Source: Donghicola tyrosinivorans (GTDB lineage Bacteria > Pseudomonadota > Alphaproteobacteria > Rhodobacterales > Rhodobacteraceae). From it: DNA of 64,000 bases. How positions within the stretch are numbered: position 1 is the first letter of the stretch; each line of letters begins with the position of its first letter. The translations under genes and the position numbers were made by a program. Under the pieces are notes generated by a model. That model was not told where the DNA came from. It saw only the letters and a program-made list of their open reading frames with translations, and did not search any database. The DNA is taken from the NCBI RefSeq assembly GCF_003003355.1, contig NZ_PVTQ01000003.1, positions 372,001 to 436,000 of the forward strand, given 5' to 3'. Positions 43,148 through 52,992 of the stretch are shown here, piece by piece.

Positions 43148-44446
43148 ATGAGACATCTGATTGCGATTGCCGTTTTCCTGATCTCTGCCGTTCAAGCGAT
43201 GGCGGCGGTCGATATCCAGCAGGTCACCAGCCCCGGCGGGATCAAGGCCTGGCTGGTGCAAGAGCCGACGATTCCCTTCGTGGCCCTTGAGATCAACTTT
43301 GAAGGTGGTGCGGCCACGGAACCTGCGGATAAGCGCGGCGTGACCAACCTGATGGCCGGTCTTCTGGAAGAGGGGACGGGGGACATGGACGCCCGCGCCT
43401 TTGCCAAGGCCCGCGATTCGCTGGCGGCCTCGTTCCGGTTTGATGCGGGACAGGACAACGTGACGGTCTCGGCCCGTTTTCTGACCGAAACCTCGGATCA
43501 GGCGATTGATCTGCTGCGGCAGGCGATTGTAGCCCCTAACTTTGACGAAGTGGCCGTTGCGCGGGTGCGCGATCAGGTGCTGACCGGCTTGCGCAGTGAT
43601 CTGACCGATCCTGACACAATCGCCAGCACCGCGCTTTCGGCAAAGATCTACGGCGATCATCCCTATGCGTCACCTTATGAAGGCTCGATCGAGAGCGTCA
43701 CCGCACTGACCCGCGACGATATTATTGCTGCCCACAAAAGCACCATGACCCGTGATCGGGTCTATGTGGGCGCTGTGGGGGATATCTCGGCCGAGGAACT
43801 GGGCTTGATGCTGGACAAGCTGCTTCTGGATCTGCCTGAAACCGGTGCAGAGGTTCCTTCGGTCGCAACCATGGCCTTTGACGGCGCGCAGCAGGTGATT
43901 CCCTTTGATACGCCCCAGTCGGTGGCCCTGTTCGCGCAGCCTGCGATTAACTTCGACGATCCCGATTACTTTGCGGCCTACATCCTGAACCACATTCTGG
44001 GTGGTGCGGGGTTTGAAAGCCGCCTGATGACCGAAGTGCGGGAAAAGCGGGGTCTGACCTACGGGATCAGCAGCTTTATGATCAGCCGTGATCTGGCGGA
44101 TGTCTGGATCGGTCAGGTGGCCAGCGCCAATGATCGGATGGCCGAAACCGTGCAGGTGGTGAAGGATGAATGGGCCCGCATGGCCCGCGATGGGGTCACT
44201 GCCGAGGAACTGGAGCAGGCCAAAACCTATCTGACCGGCGCCTATCCCCTGCGGTTCGACAGCAACGCGGCAATCGCCCGTATTCTGGTGGGCATGCAGT
44301 CCATCGGCCGCACCCCTGAATATATCGAGACGCGGAACGATAATATCAACGCTGTCACGCTAGAGCAGATCAATGCTTTGGCGGCCCGCCTGATGGATGT
44401 GAATAAGCTGGATTTCGTGATCGTCGGGCAGCCTGTCGGCCTTTGA
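43148..44446 (+). CDS. M16 peptidase-like protein, probable non-catalytic partner
   Basis: 432 residues. Signal peptide MRHLIAIAVFLISAVQAMA. The M16 fold is present, but the zinc motif is replaced by NLMAGLLEEGTG, so H, E and H are missing; the glycine-rich loop ILGGAGFESRLMTEVREKRG typical of the substrate-holding subunit is intact. Such pairs form heterodimers in which only one subunit hydrolyses. AAGGA precedes ATG 43148. It is co-transcribed with the gene upstream. Confidence 0.9.
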   Translation: MRHLIAIAVFLISAVQAMAAVDIQQVTSPGGIKAWLVQEPTIPFVALEINFEGGAATEPADKRGVTNLMAGLLEEGTGDMDARAFAKARDSLAASFRFDAGQDNVTVSARFLTETSDQAIDLLRQAIVAPNFDEVAVARVRDQVLTGLRSDLTDPDTIASTALSAKIYGDHPYASPYEGSIESVTALTRDDIIAAHKSTMTRDRVYVGAVGDISAEELGLMLDKLLLDLPETGAEVPSVATMAFDGAQQVIPFDTPQSVALFAQPAINFDDPDYFAAYILNHILGGAGFESRLMTEVREKRGLTYGISSFMISRDLADVWIGQVASANDRMAETVQVVKDEWARMARDGVTAEELEQAKTYLTGAYPLRFDSNAAIARILVGMQSIGRTPEYIETRNDNINAVTLEQINALAARLMDVNKLDFVIVGQPVGL

Positions 44447-44489
44447 TCCCCGCTAGAGATTCGTAATCCTCCGTGCTAAGTCTTGGGGC

Positions 44490-46391
44490 ATGAATGCTCT
44501 CGGCCCCAAGATATCCACAGATCGCCCTGTGATCCGCCAGTTGGACAGTGGCGCAATCAACCGCATCGCCGCTGGCGAAGTGGTCGAACGTCCTGCCTCG
44601 GCGGTTAAGGAACTGGTGGAAAACGCCATCGACGCTGGTGCCCGCCGCATTGAGGTCTGCGTGGCTGACGGCGGCAAGACTTTGATCCGCGTGACTGACG
44701 ATGGCTGCGGCATGACTGCCGAAGATTTGCCGCTGGCGCTGTCCCGTCATGCGACCAGCAAGATTGACGGCTCTGACCTGTTAAACATCCACACCTTCGG
44801 CTTTCGAGGCGAGGCGCTGCCATCGCTTGGTGCGGTGGGGCGTTTGTCCATCACCTCACGCGTGGAAGGAGGCGAGGCGGTGACGATCTCGGTCGCGGGG
44901 GGCGCGATGACGCCGGTCAAGCCTGCGGCTTTGTCGGGCGGTACCGTGGTTGAACTGCGGGATCTGTTCTACGCCACCCCTGCGCGGTTGAAATTCATGC
45001 GTTCGGATCGGGCCGAGATGCAGGCGATCAGCGATGTCATCAAGCGACTGGCGATGGCCGAGCCGTCCGTTGGCTTCACCCTGCGCGATGTGACGGGCGG
45101 TGGTGCAGGACGCACTACGTTCCGCGCCGATGCGGAAACCGGCGATCTGTTCGACGCGTTGCGCAGCCGCTTGGCACAGGTTTTGGGAGCTGAGTTTACC
45201 GACAACGCGCTGGCGATTGATGCCGAACGCGAAGGCACCCGCCTGACCGGCTATGCAGCCTTGCCCACCTATTCGCGGGGCGCGGCAGTGGCGCAGTTCC
45301 TGTTCGTGAATGGCCGTCCCGTGAAGGACAAGCAGTTGATCGGTGCCTTGCGCGCCGCCTATATGGATTTTCTCAGCCGCGACCGTCATCCCGCCGCCGT
45401 GCTGTTTGTCGATTGCGAGCCCGAGCGCGTTGACGTGAACGTACACCCCGCGAAATCCGAGGTTCGCTTTCGCGATGCCGGACTGGTGCGCGGCTTGATC
45501 GTGTCCAGCTTGCGCCATGCGCTGGCGGAGGCGGGGCATCGGGCCTCGACCACCGTGGCGGGGGCGACCTTGGGCGCGATGCGGCCTGAAACCCAGACGC
45601 CCTATCGTCCCATTTACCAGATGGACCGCCCCAGCGCGGCGGCACGCTCGGCCAGTTATTTGGGCCAGTCGCCCGATTTCGTGCCCGCACCAAGCTATGG
45701 CGAGACTACGCGGCCGAAACCTGAAGGGTTCGCGGAATTCTCGGGTGCCTATAGCGGTCGGGTGGTTGAAGCGCCCGAACCGCAAGAGGCTGCGCAAACC
45801 GCGCCGCAGAACCTGCCTTTGGGGGTGGCGCGTGGGCAGGTGCATGAGAACTACATCATCGCGCAAACCGCCGATGGCATGGTGATCGTTGACCAGCACG
45901 CCGCGCACGAACGCTTGGTTTACGAAAAGCTGAAACGCCAGATGGCCGAGAATGGCGTGGCCGCGCAGGCGCTGTTGATCCCCGAAGTGGTGGATCTGTC
46001 CGATGCCGATTGCGCCCGCCTGATGGATCACGCTGATGATCTGTCCCGTATGGGGCTGACGGTTGAACCCTTTGGCAGCGGCGCGATTGCTGTGCGCGAA
46101 ACGCCAGCGATCTTGGGTAATGTGGATGCCAAGGCGATGATCCGCGACATTCTGGATGAGCTGTCTGATCAAGGCGAAAGCACCACCTTGCAAGCGCGGT
46201 TAGAGGCGATCCTGTCACGGGTGGCCTGTCACGGCTCGGTCCGGTCGGGGCGGCGGATGCAAGGGGAAGAGATGAACGCTCTGCTGCGCGAGATGGAGGC
46301 AACGCCCCATTCCGGCCAATGCAACCACGGTCGCCCCACCTATGTGGAGCTGAAACTTTCCGACATCGAAAGGCTGTTCGGACGCACATGA
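44490..46391 (+). CDS. mutL: DNA mismatch repair protein MutL (endonuclease type)
   Basis: 633 residues. GHKL ATPase with [26 protein letters not shown] and [14 protein letters not shown] linker of about 100 residues leads to a C-terminal dimerisation domain that contains [12 protein letters not shown] beginning at D468, the DQHAX2EX4E metal motif of MutL homologues with intrinsic nicking activity. That fits an organism without MutH. Its TGA overlaps the rmuC ATG (46388-46391). Confidence 0.96.
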   Translation: MNALGPKISTDRPVIRQLDSGAINRIAAGEVVERPASAVKELVENAIDAGARRIEVCVADGGKTLIRVTDDGCGMTAEDLPLALSRHATSKIDGSDLLNIHTFGFRGEALPSLGAVGRLSITSRVEGGEAVTISVAGGAMTPVKPAALSGGTVVELRDLFYATPARLKFMRSDRAEMQAISDVIKRLAMAEPSVGFTLRDVTGGGAGRTTFRADAETGDLFDALRSRLAQVLGAEFTDNALAIDAEREGTRLTGYAALPTYSRGAAVAQFLFVNGRPVKDKQLIGALRAAYMDFLSRDRHPAAVLFVDCEPERVDVNVHPAKSEVRFRDAGLVRGLIVSSLRHALAEAGHRASTTVAGATLGAMRPETQTPYRPIYQMDRPSAAARSASYLGQSPDFVPAPSYGETTRPKPEGFAEFSGAYSGRVVEAPEPQEAAQTAPQNLPLGVARGQVHENYIIAQTADGMVIVDQHAAHERLVYEKLKRQMAENGVAAQALLIPEVVDLSDADCARLMDHADDLSRMGLTVEPFGSGAIAVRETPAILGNVDAKAMIRDILDELSDQGESTTLQARLEAILSRVACHGSVRSGRRMQGEEMNALLREMEATPHSGQCNHGRPTYVELKLSDIERLFGRT

Positions 46392-47557
46392 CCCAAGAGA
46401 CTGCCGATCTTCTGACCCTTCAGAACCCTGTGGTTCTGGGCGCTTTGGCCTTTGCTGCATTGGTCCTTATTCTGCTGTTCTCTGCCATGCGGGCAGCGGG
46501 AAAATCCGCGCAGATGCTAGAGCCCGTGGCGCGGCAGATGTGGGCGCTGGATCAGCGGGTGCAAAGCCTATCTGACGGGCAGCAACAGTTGGCGGGCGGA
46601 CTAAATCACGTGTCCGAGGCGCAAGCGGCCAGTCAGAAACACATGCTGCAACTGATGGAGCAGCGACTGGCTCATGTGACCGAGCAGATGAACCTGAACC
46701 TGCACGGCAGTGCACAGCGCACGGCGCGGTCTTTGGGTGAATTGCAGCAGCGGCTGGCGACCATCGACAAGGCACAAGAGAATATCACCAAGCTTTCCGG
46801 CGATGTTCTAAGCCTGCAAGACATCCTGTCGAATAAGCAGACCCGCGGGGCCTTTGGAGAAATCCAGCTGACCGATATCGTCACCAAGGCGCTGCCCTCG
46901 GACAGCTATACCTTGCAGGCGACGCTTTCGAACGGGCGGCGGGCGGACTGTCTGATCCACTTGCCTAATCCGCCGGGCCCGATTGTGATCGACAGCAAGT
47001 TCCCCTTGGAGGCCTATGAGGCCCTGCGCCGTGCTCAAACGCAGGCCGAATTGAATGAGGCCGCGCGGATGCTGCGCCAGTCCGTGCGCACCCACATCCG
47101 CGCGATCTCTGAAAAGTACATCCTTGAGGGCGAGACCGCTGACGGCGCGATCTTGTTCCTACCGTCCGAGGCGGTTTACGCCGAATTGCACGCCAATTTC
47201 CCTGAATTGGTGCGCGAAGGCTTTAGTGCGCGGGTCTGGATTGTTTCTCCGACGACCTGCATGGCGACGCTAAATACGATGCGTGCGATTCTGAAAGATG
47301 CCCGAATGCGGGAACAGGCGGGGGCCATCCGCAAGGAATTGGCCGCGCTATATGGGGATGTGGATCGCCTTGGCGCCCGAGTCGAGAATCTGGATCGCCA
47401 TTTCAATCAGGCGGCGCGGGATATTTCGGATATCAAAATCAGCGCCGAAAAGGCCGCAAAAAGAGCAAAACGCCTCGATAACTTCGATTTTGAAGAACTT
47501 GCGCCGGAAAGCGCCGAGGCTTTAGGCGTCTCTCGGCAAGAATCCGGCAGCAGCTAG
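46388..47557 (+). CDS. rmuC: RmuC-family protein
   Basis: 389 residues from ATG 46388 (ATGA overlap with mutL). One N-terminal membrane helix ([20 protein letters not shown]), then a coiled coil (about 45-150, Gln/Leu-rich), then the RmuC nuclease-like domain with [16 protein letters not shown]-type sequence ([14 protein letters not shown]), [14 protein letters not shown] and [11 protein letters not shown]. It is a membrane-tethered PD-(D/E)XK-like protein that limits recombination at inverted repeats in E. coli. The C-terminus has a Lys-rich segment and an acidic end. Confidence 0.93.
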   Translation: MTQETADLLTLQNPVVLGALAFAALVLILLFSAMRAAGKSAQMLEPVARQMWALDQRVQSLSDGQQQLAGGLNHVSEAQAASQKHMLQLMEQRLAHVTEQMNLNLHGSAQRTARSLGELQQRLATIDKAQENITKLSGDVLSLQDILSNKQTRGAFGEIQLTDIVTKALPSDSYTLQATLSNGRRADCLIHLPNPPGPIVIDSKFPLEAYEALRRAQTQAELNEAARMLRQSVRTHIRAISEKYILEGETADGAILFLPSEAVYAELHANFPELVREGFSARVWIVSPTTCMATLNTMRAILKDARMREQAGAIRKELAALYGDVDRLGARVENLDRHFNQAARDISDIKISAEKAAKRAKRLDNFDFEELAPESAEALGVSRQESGSS

Positions 47558-47690
47558 CGGACACCCGCTCACGGGTTTATTTCAGGCGTGACAGATGCCG
47601 TGAACCTGTGCTTTTTCTCTTCTTGCGGTAATGAGCCCACAAAAAACAATCAGGGCCGTGCTGCGCCGAAGGGACAGTGAAAGAGCGAAA

Positions 47691-48173
47691 ATGATCAGAA
47701 AGACAGTCACGGCTTTGGCCGCAGGTTTGGTTTTATCATTAGCAGCGTGTGCAGATATCCCTACCGAGGTCGAAAATGGACCGGCATTTGTTGAATATGA
47801 TGCACCCCTGTATCCCAATGAAACACACGAACTGCGCGAATTGATCCTGAAATACGCGCAGGAATACGAAGTCCCGCCGGAATTGATCCAGCGCGTGGTG
47901 ATCCGCGAAAGCACCCACCGTCCCGGCGCCCGCAATGGCCCTTATTACGGCCTGATGCAGATCCTGCCTGCCACTGCCCGCAGCATGGGTTTTCAGGGCA
48001 AGCCCGGTGATCTGTTGGATGCGGAAACTAACTTGAAGTACGCCGTGAAATATTTGCGCGGTGCGTGGATGGTGTCTGATGGCGACGAAAGCGCTGCTGT
48101 TATGCACTATGCCCGCGGATACTATTACGAGGCCAAAAAGCGTGGCCTTCTTGATGAGACCGGCCTTCGCTGA
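47691..48173 (+). CDS. SLT-family lytic transglycosylase lipoprotein
   Basis: 160 residues from ATG 47691, where a lipoprotein signal begins (MIRKTVTALAAGLVLSLAAC; lipid Cys 20). The SLT domain shows PPELIQRVVIRESTHRPGAR with catalytic Glu, GPYYGLMQILPATARSMGF and AVKYLRGAW. It cleaves peptidoglycan from the outer membrane side. The Shine-Dalgarno is weak (AAAGAG). It differs from the transglycosylase at 17289 in sequence order and length. Confidence 0.9.
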   Translation: MIRKTVTALAAGLVLSLAACADIPTEVENGPAFVEYDAPLYPNETHELRELILKYAQEYEVPPELIQRVVIRESTHRPGARNGPYYGLMQILPATARSMGFQGKPGDLLDAETNLKYAVKYLRGAWMVSDGDESAAVMHYARGYYYEAKKRGLLDETGLR

Positions 48174-48219
48174 CTGATTGCCCCCCGCTCACGGAACAGC
48201 TTGGACGATTTCATATAGT

Positions 48220-48255
48220 AAAGCCCGGTAGTGTGGGACTACCGGGCTTTATTCA
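48220..48255. terminator. Bidirectional terminator between the transglycosylase and chrR
   Basis: AAAGCCCGGTAGT (48220-48232) and ACTACCGGGCTTT (48238-48250) form a perfect 13-bp stem with a 5-base loop. A/T on both outer sides lets it work for both convergent genes. Confidence 0.93.
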
Positions 48256-48275
48256 TTTCACCGACCCCGAAAAGG

Positions 48276-48938
48276 TCAGATGCGCAGGAAACGCTGGGCC
48301 AGTCGCGGGATCAGGCTGTTGAACTTGAGTGGCGCATCGGTGGCGGCCAGACAGATACAGTCCCCCGAAATATCTGCGACAGGGGTGTGGTTCAGGTCTT
48401 CGTTCGCAACCTCAATGTCGCCAGGGCCAAAGCGGTCGGTCTCGTCGCTGAAGGCACCGCGTAGAACCAGCGTCAGTTCGGTGCCACGGTGACCGTGATC
48501 CGGGACAGAGGTGCCGGCGGGAATATACAGCAGACGCGCGGTCGCTTTTCCGTCGGTCTCCAAGATCGCCTGTTTGACCCCCATCCCGATCGACCGCCAG
48601 CGCACGTCTTTCAAGCTGCCCCCGATGTAATCAGCCAGCGGAGATGGCACATCCGAATTCAGCGGCGCGACCGGTTCTTGTGGTTCGGCCTCAATTGCTG
48701 TGATGCGGGCAAGGGTCTGTTCGAAACTCTCGTCACTTACCTTCACGGCGTCCACGTCTTCCAGTAACGCGCCGCCGACGGCGTCCATACTGCCTAGTTG
48801 GGCGCGGCATTCATCACACATGGCGATGTGGGTGGCGATCGTCAGGTTGAACGCCTCGGGCATGTTACCTGCGGAATACGCCATCATCAGGCCGTAGGGC
48901 AGATGGTGAGTGATTTTTAACTGTTTCATACCGGTCAT
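48276..48938 (-). CDS. chrR: ChrR-family zinc anti-sigma factor
   Basis: 220 residues. The N-terminal anti-sigma domain has the zinc set H11/H12, H37, C41 and C44 (THIAMCDECRAQLG), and the C-terminal cupin has DHGHRGTELTLVLRGAFSDE. This two-domain layout is that of Rhodobacter ChrR, which holds RpoE inactive and releases it on exposure to singlet oxygen or organic peroxides. Its start overlaps the rpoE stop (ATGA at 48935-48938), as expected for a co-translated pair. Confidence 0.93.
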   Translation of the reverse strand: MTGMKQLKITHHLPYGLMMAYSAGNMPEAFNLTIATHIAMCDECRAQLGSMDAVGGALLEDVDAVKVSDESFEQTLARITAIEAEPQEPVAPLNSDVPSPLADYIGGSLKDVRWRSIGMGVKQAILETDGKATARLLYIPAGTSVPDHGHRGTELTLVLRGAFSDETDRFGPGDIEVANEDLNHTPVADISGDCICLAATDAPLKFNSLIPRLAQRFLRI

Positions 48939-49486
48939 CTCATATCGTGGCGCAAGCGTTCCAGCGCCAGTCTGATCCGCGACTTGATCGTCCCCAACGG
49001 AAGGCCGGTCGTTTCGGCGATTTCCGAATGGCTGAGATCGCCAAAGTAGGCTTTCTCGACCAAATCCCTTTGTTTGTCAGGAAGCGCCCCGAGTGCGGTC
49101 TTGAGGCGCGCATTCTCTTGTTGCATCGCCATGACGTCCTCGGCCTGCGGCTCTTGTTCTGGGCCCCAGGTCAGCTCTTCCGGTTCGGGCCGTCTTTGCC
49201 GACGGACCATGTCAATCTTGCGGTTGCGGGCGATGGTGAAGATCCATGTCGCAACACTTGCACGCGAGGGATCAAAGCTATGGGCTTTGGTCCAGACCGT
49301 CGCCAGCACCTCTTGGGTGCATTCCTCGGCCATTTGCGCCTCGGTGCCGCCTTTCATCAGAAATGCTTTCACCCGTGGGGCGAAATGCCGGAAAAGTTCG
49401 GCAAAAGCGGCTTGATCTTTGGACCCGGCGATGCGGGCCATGTGATCCACCCATAGGATGGACGGATTTGGGTCAGCGTTAGGCAA
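48935..49486 (-). CDS. rpoE: ECF sigma factor RpoE (ChrR-controlled group)
   Basis: 183 residues from TTG 49486. I chose this start because the aligned region of Rhodobacter RpoE begins before the Trp in SILWVDHMARI; the nearest ATG (49441) would cut into it. GGAAAG lies upstream. Region 2 is FAELFRHFAPRVKAFLMKGG with ATWIFTIARNRKIDMVRRQR; region 4 is DLSHSEIAETTGLPLGTIKS. It directs transcription of the singlet-oxygen response. The long open frame further upstream is not conserved. The start codon is the least certain part. Confidence 0.9.
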   Translation of the reverse strand: MPNADPNPSILWVDHMARIAGSKDQAAFAELFRHFAPRVKAFLMKGGTEAQMAEECTQEVLATVWTKAHSFDPSRASVATWIFTIARNRKIDMVRRQRRPEPEELTWGPEQEPQAEDVMAMQQENARLKTALGALPDKQRDLVEKAYFGDLSHSEIAETTGLPLGTIKSRIRLALERLRHDMR

Positions 49487-49595
49487 GCGGGTCTTTCCGT
49501 TTGGCGGCACGGTTTGTGCAACCAAGATATCACGGCTTTCGACCCGTGACGACGCCTCTGCGTCGAAAGTTCTACCGCTGTCTAACATCATGCAA

Positions 49596-49625
49596 TGGAT
49601 ACGGGGCGATGTTGGAACCGGATCA
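49596..49625 (-). promoter_or_regulatory. Possible RpoE-dependent promoter of rpoE-chrR
   Basis: On the minus strand TGATCC (49625-49620) is followed after 18 bases by TATCCA (49601-49596), about 110 bases before the TTG start. TGATCC is the -35 of RpoE promoters in Rhodobacter and rpoE-chrR is autoregulated there. The -10 differs from the TAAGA-like form I remember, so this is tentative. Confidence 0.4.
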
Positions 49626-49700
49626 CTTTTGCCAGAGTTTTTTTCATCCGAACGGCTGCGGCCTGCGTAACCCCCTACAAAGACATACAGGAGACTGGGC

Positions 49701-50999
49701 ATGCCCTTTGAGTTTGAAACCGGCGCACGTCGGAAAATCGCGATTATCGGCGGTGGAATCTCGGGGATGGGGGCGGCGTGGGCGCTGGCGGACAGCAATG
49801 ACGTCACCCTAATTGAGGCGGAGCCACGCCTTGGCGGTCATGCCCGAACCAAGCTTGCAGGTAAGCGGGGCGATCAGCCGGTGGATACGGGCTTTATCGT
49901 CTATAACCGTGTGAACTATCCCAACCTTGTGCGCTTCTTCGAGATGCTCAAGGTGCCGGTGGTCCCAAGCGACATGAGCTTTGGTGCCTCGATCGACGGC
50001 GGGCGGCTGGAATTTAGCTTGGCCAACCTGCAGGGCATCTTCGCGCAGAAACGGAATGTGGTGAACGTCCGGTATCTGACAATGCTGCGCGATATCCTGC
50101 GGTTCAATGCAGGGGCCGAGGCCAGCGTGGCAGCCGATCCCGACCAGACCATCGGCCAGTTGATCCAGCGGATGGGCCTTAGCGACGGGTTCCGTGATTT
50201 CTATCTGGCACCTATGTCCGGCGCGATCTGGTCAACGCCTGTAGACCGCATTCTGGATTTCCCCGCGCAGGCGATGATCTCGTTCTTCAAGAACCATAAT
50301 CTGTTGCAGGCCACGGGCCAGCACCAGTGGTACACGGTCGCGGGTGGCTCAGTCGAATATGTTAACCGCTTGGCCGATGATATGAAACGGCGCGGCGTGA
50401 CATTGCGGCTTGGGGCCTCGGTGGCGGGCATTCGCCGCTGGGGTCTGGGGGCCGAGGTTCGCTGTGTCGGTGGTGAATGGGAGCATTTTGACGAAGTGGT
50501 TCTGGCCACCCACTCGGACGACAGTCTCAAACTGCTGTCTGATCCCCTCCCGCAAGAGCGCGAGATTCTGGGGGCTATCCGCTACCAGCCCAACACTGTG
50601 ACCTTGCACGCGGACGCATCCTTAATGCCTAAGCGCCGGTCTGCGTGGGCCAGCTGGGTTTATTGTGAGGATAAGAACCCCTCTTCTGAAGGGATCGATC
50701 TGACCTACTGGATGAATAATTTGCAGCCGATCCCCCATGATGACCTGCATCTGGTGACGCTGAACACCCGTCGTCCGATCCGTGAAGAGCTGATCTACGA
50801 TCAAACGGTCCTGCGCCATCCGGTCTATGACCTTGCCGCTTTGGCCGCGCAAAAGCGTCTGCCCGAGGTGAACGGTACCCGCAACACATGGTTTTGCGGC
50901 GCTTGGGCCAAGAACGGTTTTCACGAAGACGGCCTGTCCAGTGGGCTGGAAGTGGCCGCGACACTGCAAGTGCAATCGCGGGCGGTGGCGGCGGAATGA
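49701..50999 (+). CDS. NAD(P)/FAD-dependent oxidoreductase of the RpoE-linked operon
   Basis: 432 residues. Dinucleotide-binding start KIAIIGGGISGMGAAWALAD, then EAEPRLGGHARTKL, the layout of phytoene-desaturase/amine-oxidase-like flavoproteins; C-terminal FCGAWAKNGFHEDGLSSGLE is the second FAD signature. In Rhodobacter sphaeroides the homologous gene next to rpoE (RSP_1091 from memory) is RpoE-dependent and needed for furan fatty acid formation from methylated fatty acids. ACAGGAG precedes ATG 49701. It is coupled to the DUF1365 gene by ATGA. Confidence 0.88.
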   Translation: MPFEFETGARRKIAIIGGGISGMGAAWALADSNDVTLIEAEPRLGGHARTKLAGKRGDQPVDTGFIVYNRVNYPNLVRFFEMLKVPVVPSDMSFGASIDGGRLEFSLANLQGIFAQKRNVVNVRYLTMLRDILRFNAGAEASVAADPDQTIGQLIQRMGLSDGFRDFYLAPMSGAIWSTPVDRILDFPAQAMISFFKNHNLLQATGQHQWYTVAGGSVEYVNRLADDMKRRGVTLRLGASVAGIRRWGLGAEVRCVGGEWEHFDEVVLATHSDDSLKLLSDPLPQEREILGAIRYQPNTVTLHADASLMPKRRSAWASWVYCEDKNPSSEGIDLTYWMNNLQPIPHDDLHLVTLNTRRPIREELIYDQTVLRHPVYDLAALAAQKRLPEVNGTRNTWFCGAWAKNGFHEDGLSSGLEVAATLQVQSRAVAAE

Positions 51000-51754
51000 G
51001 CGATGTGATCGAACATCTGGACGCCCACACATGGCACGGGCGCAAAGGCGGGATCGAGAACGCGTTTCGCTATTCCATCGACTATGTGCTGCTAGAGCCT
51101 GAGGTCCAGCAATCTGCTCCGACCCTGTTCAGCCGCAACCGCTGGAACCTGTTTTCGGTGTCCGATCATGAACATGGGGGCGTTCCGCATCACGGCAAGG
51201 GGGCCGCTTGGGCCCGTGAGGTGCTGGCCAGTCATGATCTGCCTAGTAGTGGACGGCTGTTGCTTCTGACCCAGCCGCGGGTTCTGGGGCATGTGTTCAA
51301 TCCGGTCAGCTTCTGGCTAAGCTTCGATGCCTCGGACAAGTTGCGCGTTGTGATTGCCGAGGTCACCAACACTTTCGGCCAGCGCCACAGCTATCTGTGT
51401 TACCGCTATGATCTGGAGGCGATCGGGGCCGAGGACGTTCTGACGGCGCGTAAAATCTTCCACGTCTCGCCTTTTCAGCCGATTTCTGGGGGCTATCGGT
51501 TCCGGTTTGACGTGCGAGATGAGCGGATTGGCATTTGGATTGACCTCACCCACGGCGAAGGCGGGGTAACTGCGACGCTCACGGGACGCCGAGCGCCATT
51601 GACCAACCGCACCATTCTGCGGGCTATGTGGCGGCGGCCGTTTGGGTCGCGCCGCGTGCTGACCTTGATCCACTGGCAGGCTTTGAAGTTGGCGTTTAAG
51701 CGCGCCCGCTTCCGTTCGGCCCCTGACGCCCCGCTCAAGGAGGTCAGCCGGTGA
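50996..51754 (+). CDS. DUF1365 family protein
   Basis: 252 residues from ATG 50996 overlapping the upstream stop. DUF1365 motifs: HTWHGRKGGIENAFRYSIDY, LLLTQPRVLGHVFNPVSFWL, VIAEVTNTFGQRHSYLCYRY and KIFHVSPFQPISGGYRFRF. The family occurs beside FAD desaturase-like and cyclopropane-fatty-acid-synthase-like genes. In Rhodobacter its member (RSP_1090 from memory) takes part with the FAD protein in modified fatty acid synthesis under RpoE. The chemistry of DUF1365 is not established. Its stop overlaps the MFS start (GTGA). Confidence 0.87.
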   Translation: MSDVIEHLDAHTWHGRKGGIENAFRYSIDYVLLEPEVQQSAPTLFSRNRWNLFSVSDHEHGGVPHHGKGAAWAREVLASHDLPSSGRLLLLTQPRVLGHVFNPVSFWLSFDASDKLRVVIAEVTNTFGQRHSYLCYRYDLEAIGAEDVLTARKIFHVSPFQPISGGYRFRFDVRDERIGIWIDLTHGEGGVTATLTGRRAPLTNRTILRAMWRRPFGSRRVLTLIHWQALKLAFKRARFRSAPDAPLKEVSR

Positions 51755-52992
51755 TAGCCCGTCAGGTCCCATTGGGGGCCTACGCATTGTTTGCGGCACT
51801 ATTGGCCTCGGCGGGTCTGCCGATCTACATGCACGCGCCCAAATTCTATGTAGACGCTTACGGCGTGGGCCTGCCCGCGCTGGGTGTGGTGCTGTTTGGT
51901 CTGCGTCTGGTGGATGTGGTGCAAGACCCGCTGCTGGGAATGCTGGCGGGGCGCTTGCGTCACAGAGGGTTTGCGGCGGCTGTGGCGGCTGCGCTGCTGG
52001 CGGCGGCGATGGTGGGGCTTTTTGCTGTGGTTCCGCCTGTCGCGCCGCTGCTCTGGTTTGCCCTGACGCTAGCGCTGCTGTTCTCGGCCTTCAGCTTTCT
52101 GACAATCCTCTTCTACGCGACCGGCGTGCAGCGGGCGAAGGATGTCCAAGGCAGCCACCTGCGGCTGGCCGCATGGCGAGAGACCGGCGGGCTGATCGGC
52201 ATCTGCGTGGCAGCCGTCGCGCCGGTTGCGCTTGGGGCGTGGCTTTCCCAGCCCTTCGCGGGGTTCGCGGTGGGCTTTCTAGTGTTGGCCGCTGTGGCAA
52301 CCATTGCGATGCACAGTGAATGGCAGGCTGCGGGCGCGGGGCCGGACATAGGGTTGAACGCGCTGCGCCCTGTGCTGGCGGACGGGCCTGCTCGGCGGCT
52401 TTTACTGGTGGCGCTGATGAATGCCGCGCCCGTGGCCGTTAGCTCGACCCTGTTTCTGTTCTTTGTCGATGCCCGCCTCAGCGCCGCAGGGGCCGAGGGG
52501 CCGCTACTGCTGCTATTCTTCGCCTGTGCCGCCCTTGCCGCCCCGATCTGGAGCGCTCTGGCCCGCAAGTTCGGGGCAAAGAAAATGCTGCTGACCGCGA
52601 TGGGGCTGTCGATTGTGGCTTTCGCGGGCGCAGTCACGTTGCAGGCGGGCGATGTTGCCTTGTTTGCGGTGATCTGCGCGGCCTCGGGCGCGGCTGTCGG
52701 GGCGGATATGACCCTGTTGCCTGCACTATTCGCCCACCGAATGGCGCAGATCGTGCCCGAGGCCAGCATTGGGTTTGGCCTCTGGTCCTTTGTGAATAAG
52801 GCCGCTTTGGCCGTGGCGGCGATCGCACTTTTGCCGCTGCTCGGGGCTTTTGGCTTTCAGTCCGGCTCTGAAAATACCGAAAGCGCCCTGTGGGCGCTGA
52901 CGGTGCTGTATGCCGCGCTACCTTGTGTGCTCAAGGCCTGTGCGGCGCTTCTGCTGCTGATGACTTCGTTAGAGGATATTCAAGATGTCTAG
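51751..52992 (+). CDS. MFS transporter of the RpoE-linked operon
   Basis: 413 residues from GTG 51751 with a strong AAGGAGG upstream. About twelve hydrophobic segments. The loop VVDVVQDPLLGMLAGRLRHR-type sequence (RLVDVVQDPLLGMLAGRLRH) places it with the glycoside-pentoside-hexuronide / lipid MFSD2-like symporters. A lipid or fatty acid cargo would suit the operon, but this is inference. It overlaps the DUF3833 gene by 8 bases. Confidence 0.87.
   Translation: MIARQVPLGAYALFAALLASAGLPIYMHAPKFYVDAYGVGLPALGVVLFGLRLVDVVQDPLLGMLAGRLRHRGFAAAVAAALLAAAMVGLFAVVPPVAPLLWFALTLALLFSAFSFLTILFYATGVQRAKDVQGSHLRLAAWRETGGLIGICVAAVAPVALGAWLSQPFAGFAVGFLVLAAVATIAMHSEWQAAGAGPDIGLNALRPVLADGPARRLLLVALMNAAPVAVSSTLFLFFVDARLSAAGAEGPLLLLFFACAALAAPIWSALARKFGAKKMLLTAMGLSIVAFAGAVTLQAGDVALFAVICAASGAAVGADMTLLPALFAHRMAQIVPEASIGFGLWSFVNKAALAVAAIALLPLLGAFGFQSGSENTESALWALTVLYAALPCVLKACAALLLLMTSLEDIQDV

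Noticed and set aside
49487-49807. Extending rpoE upstream to 49807
   Set aside because: The extra residues overlap the divergent FAD gene and are not sigma-factor-like; TTG 49486 fits the family start.
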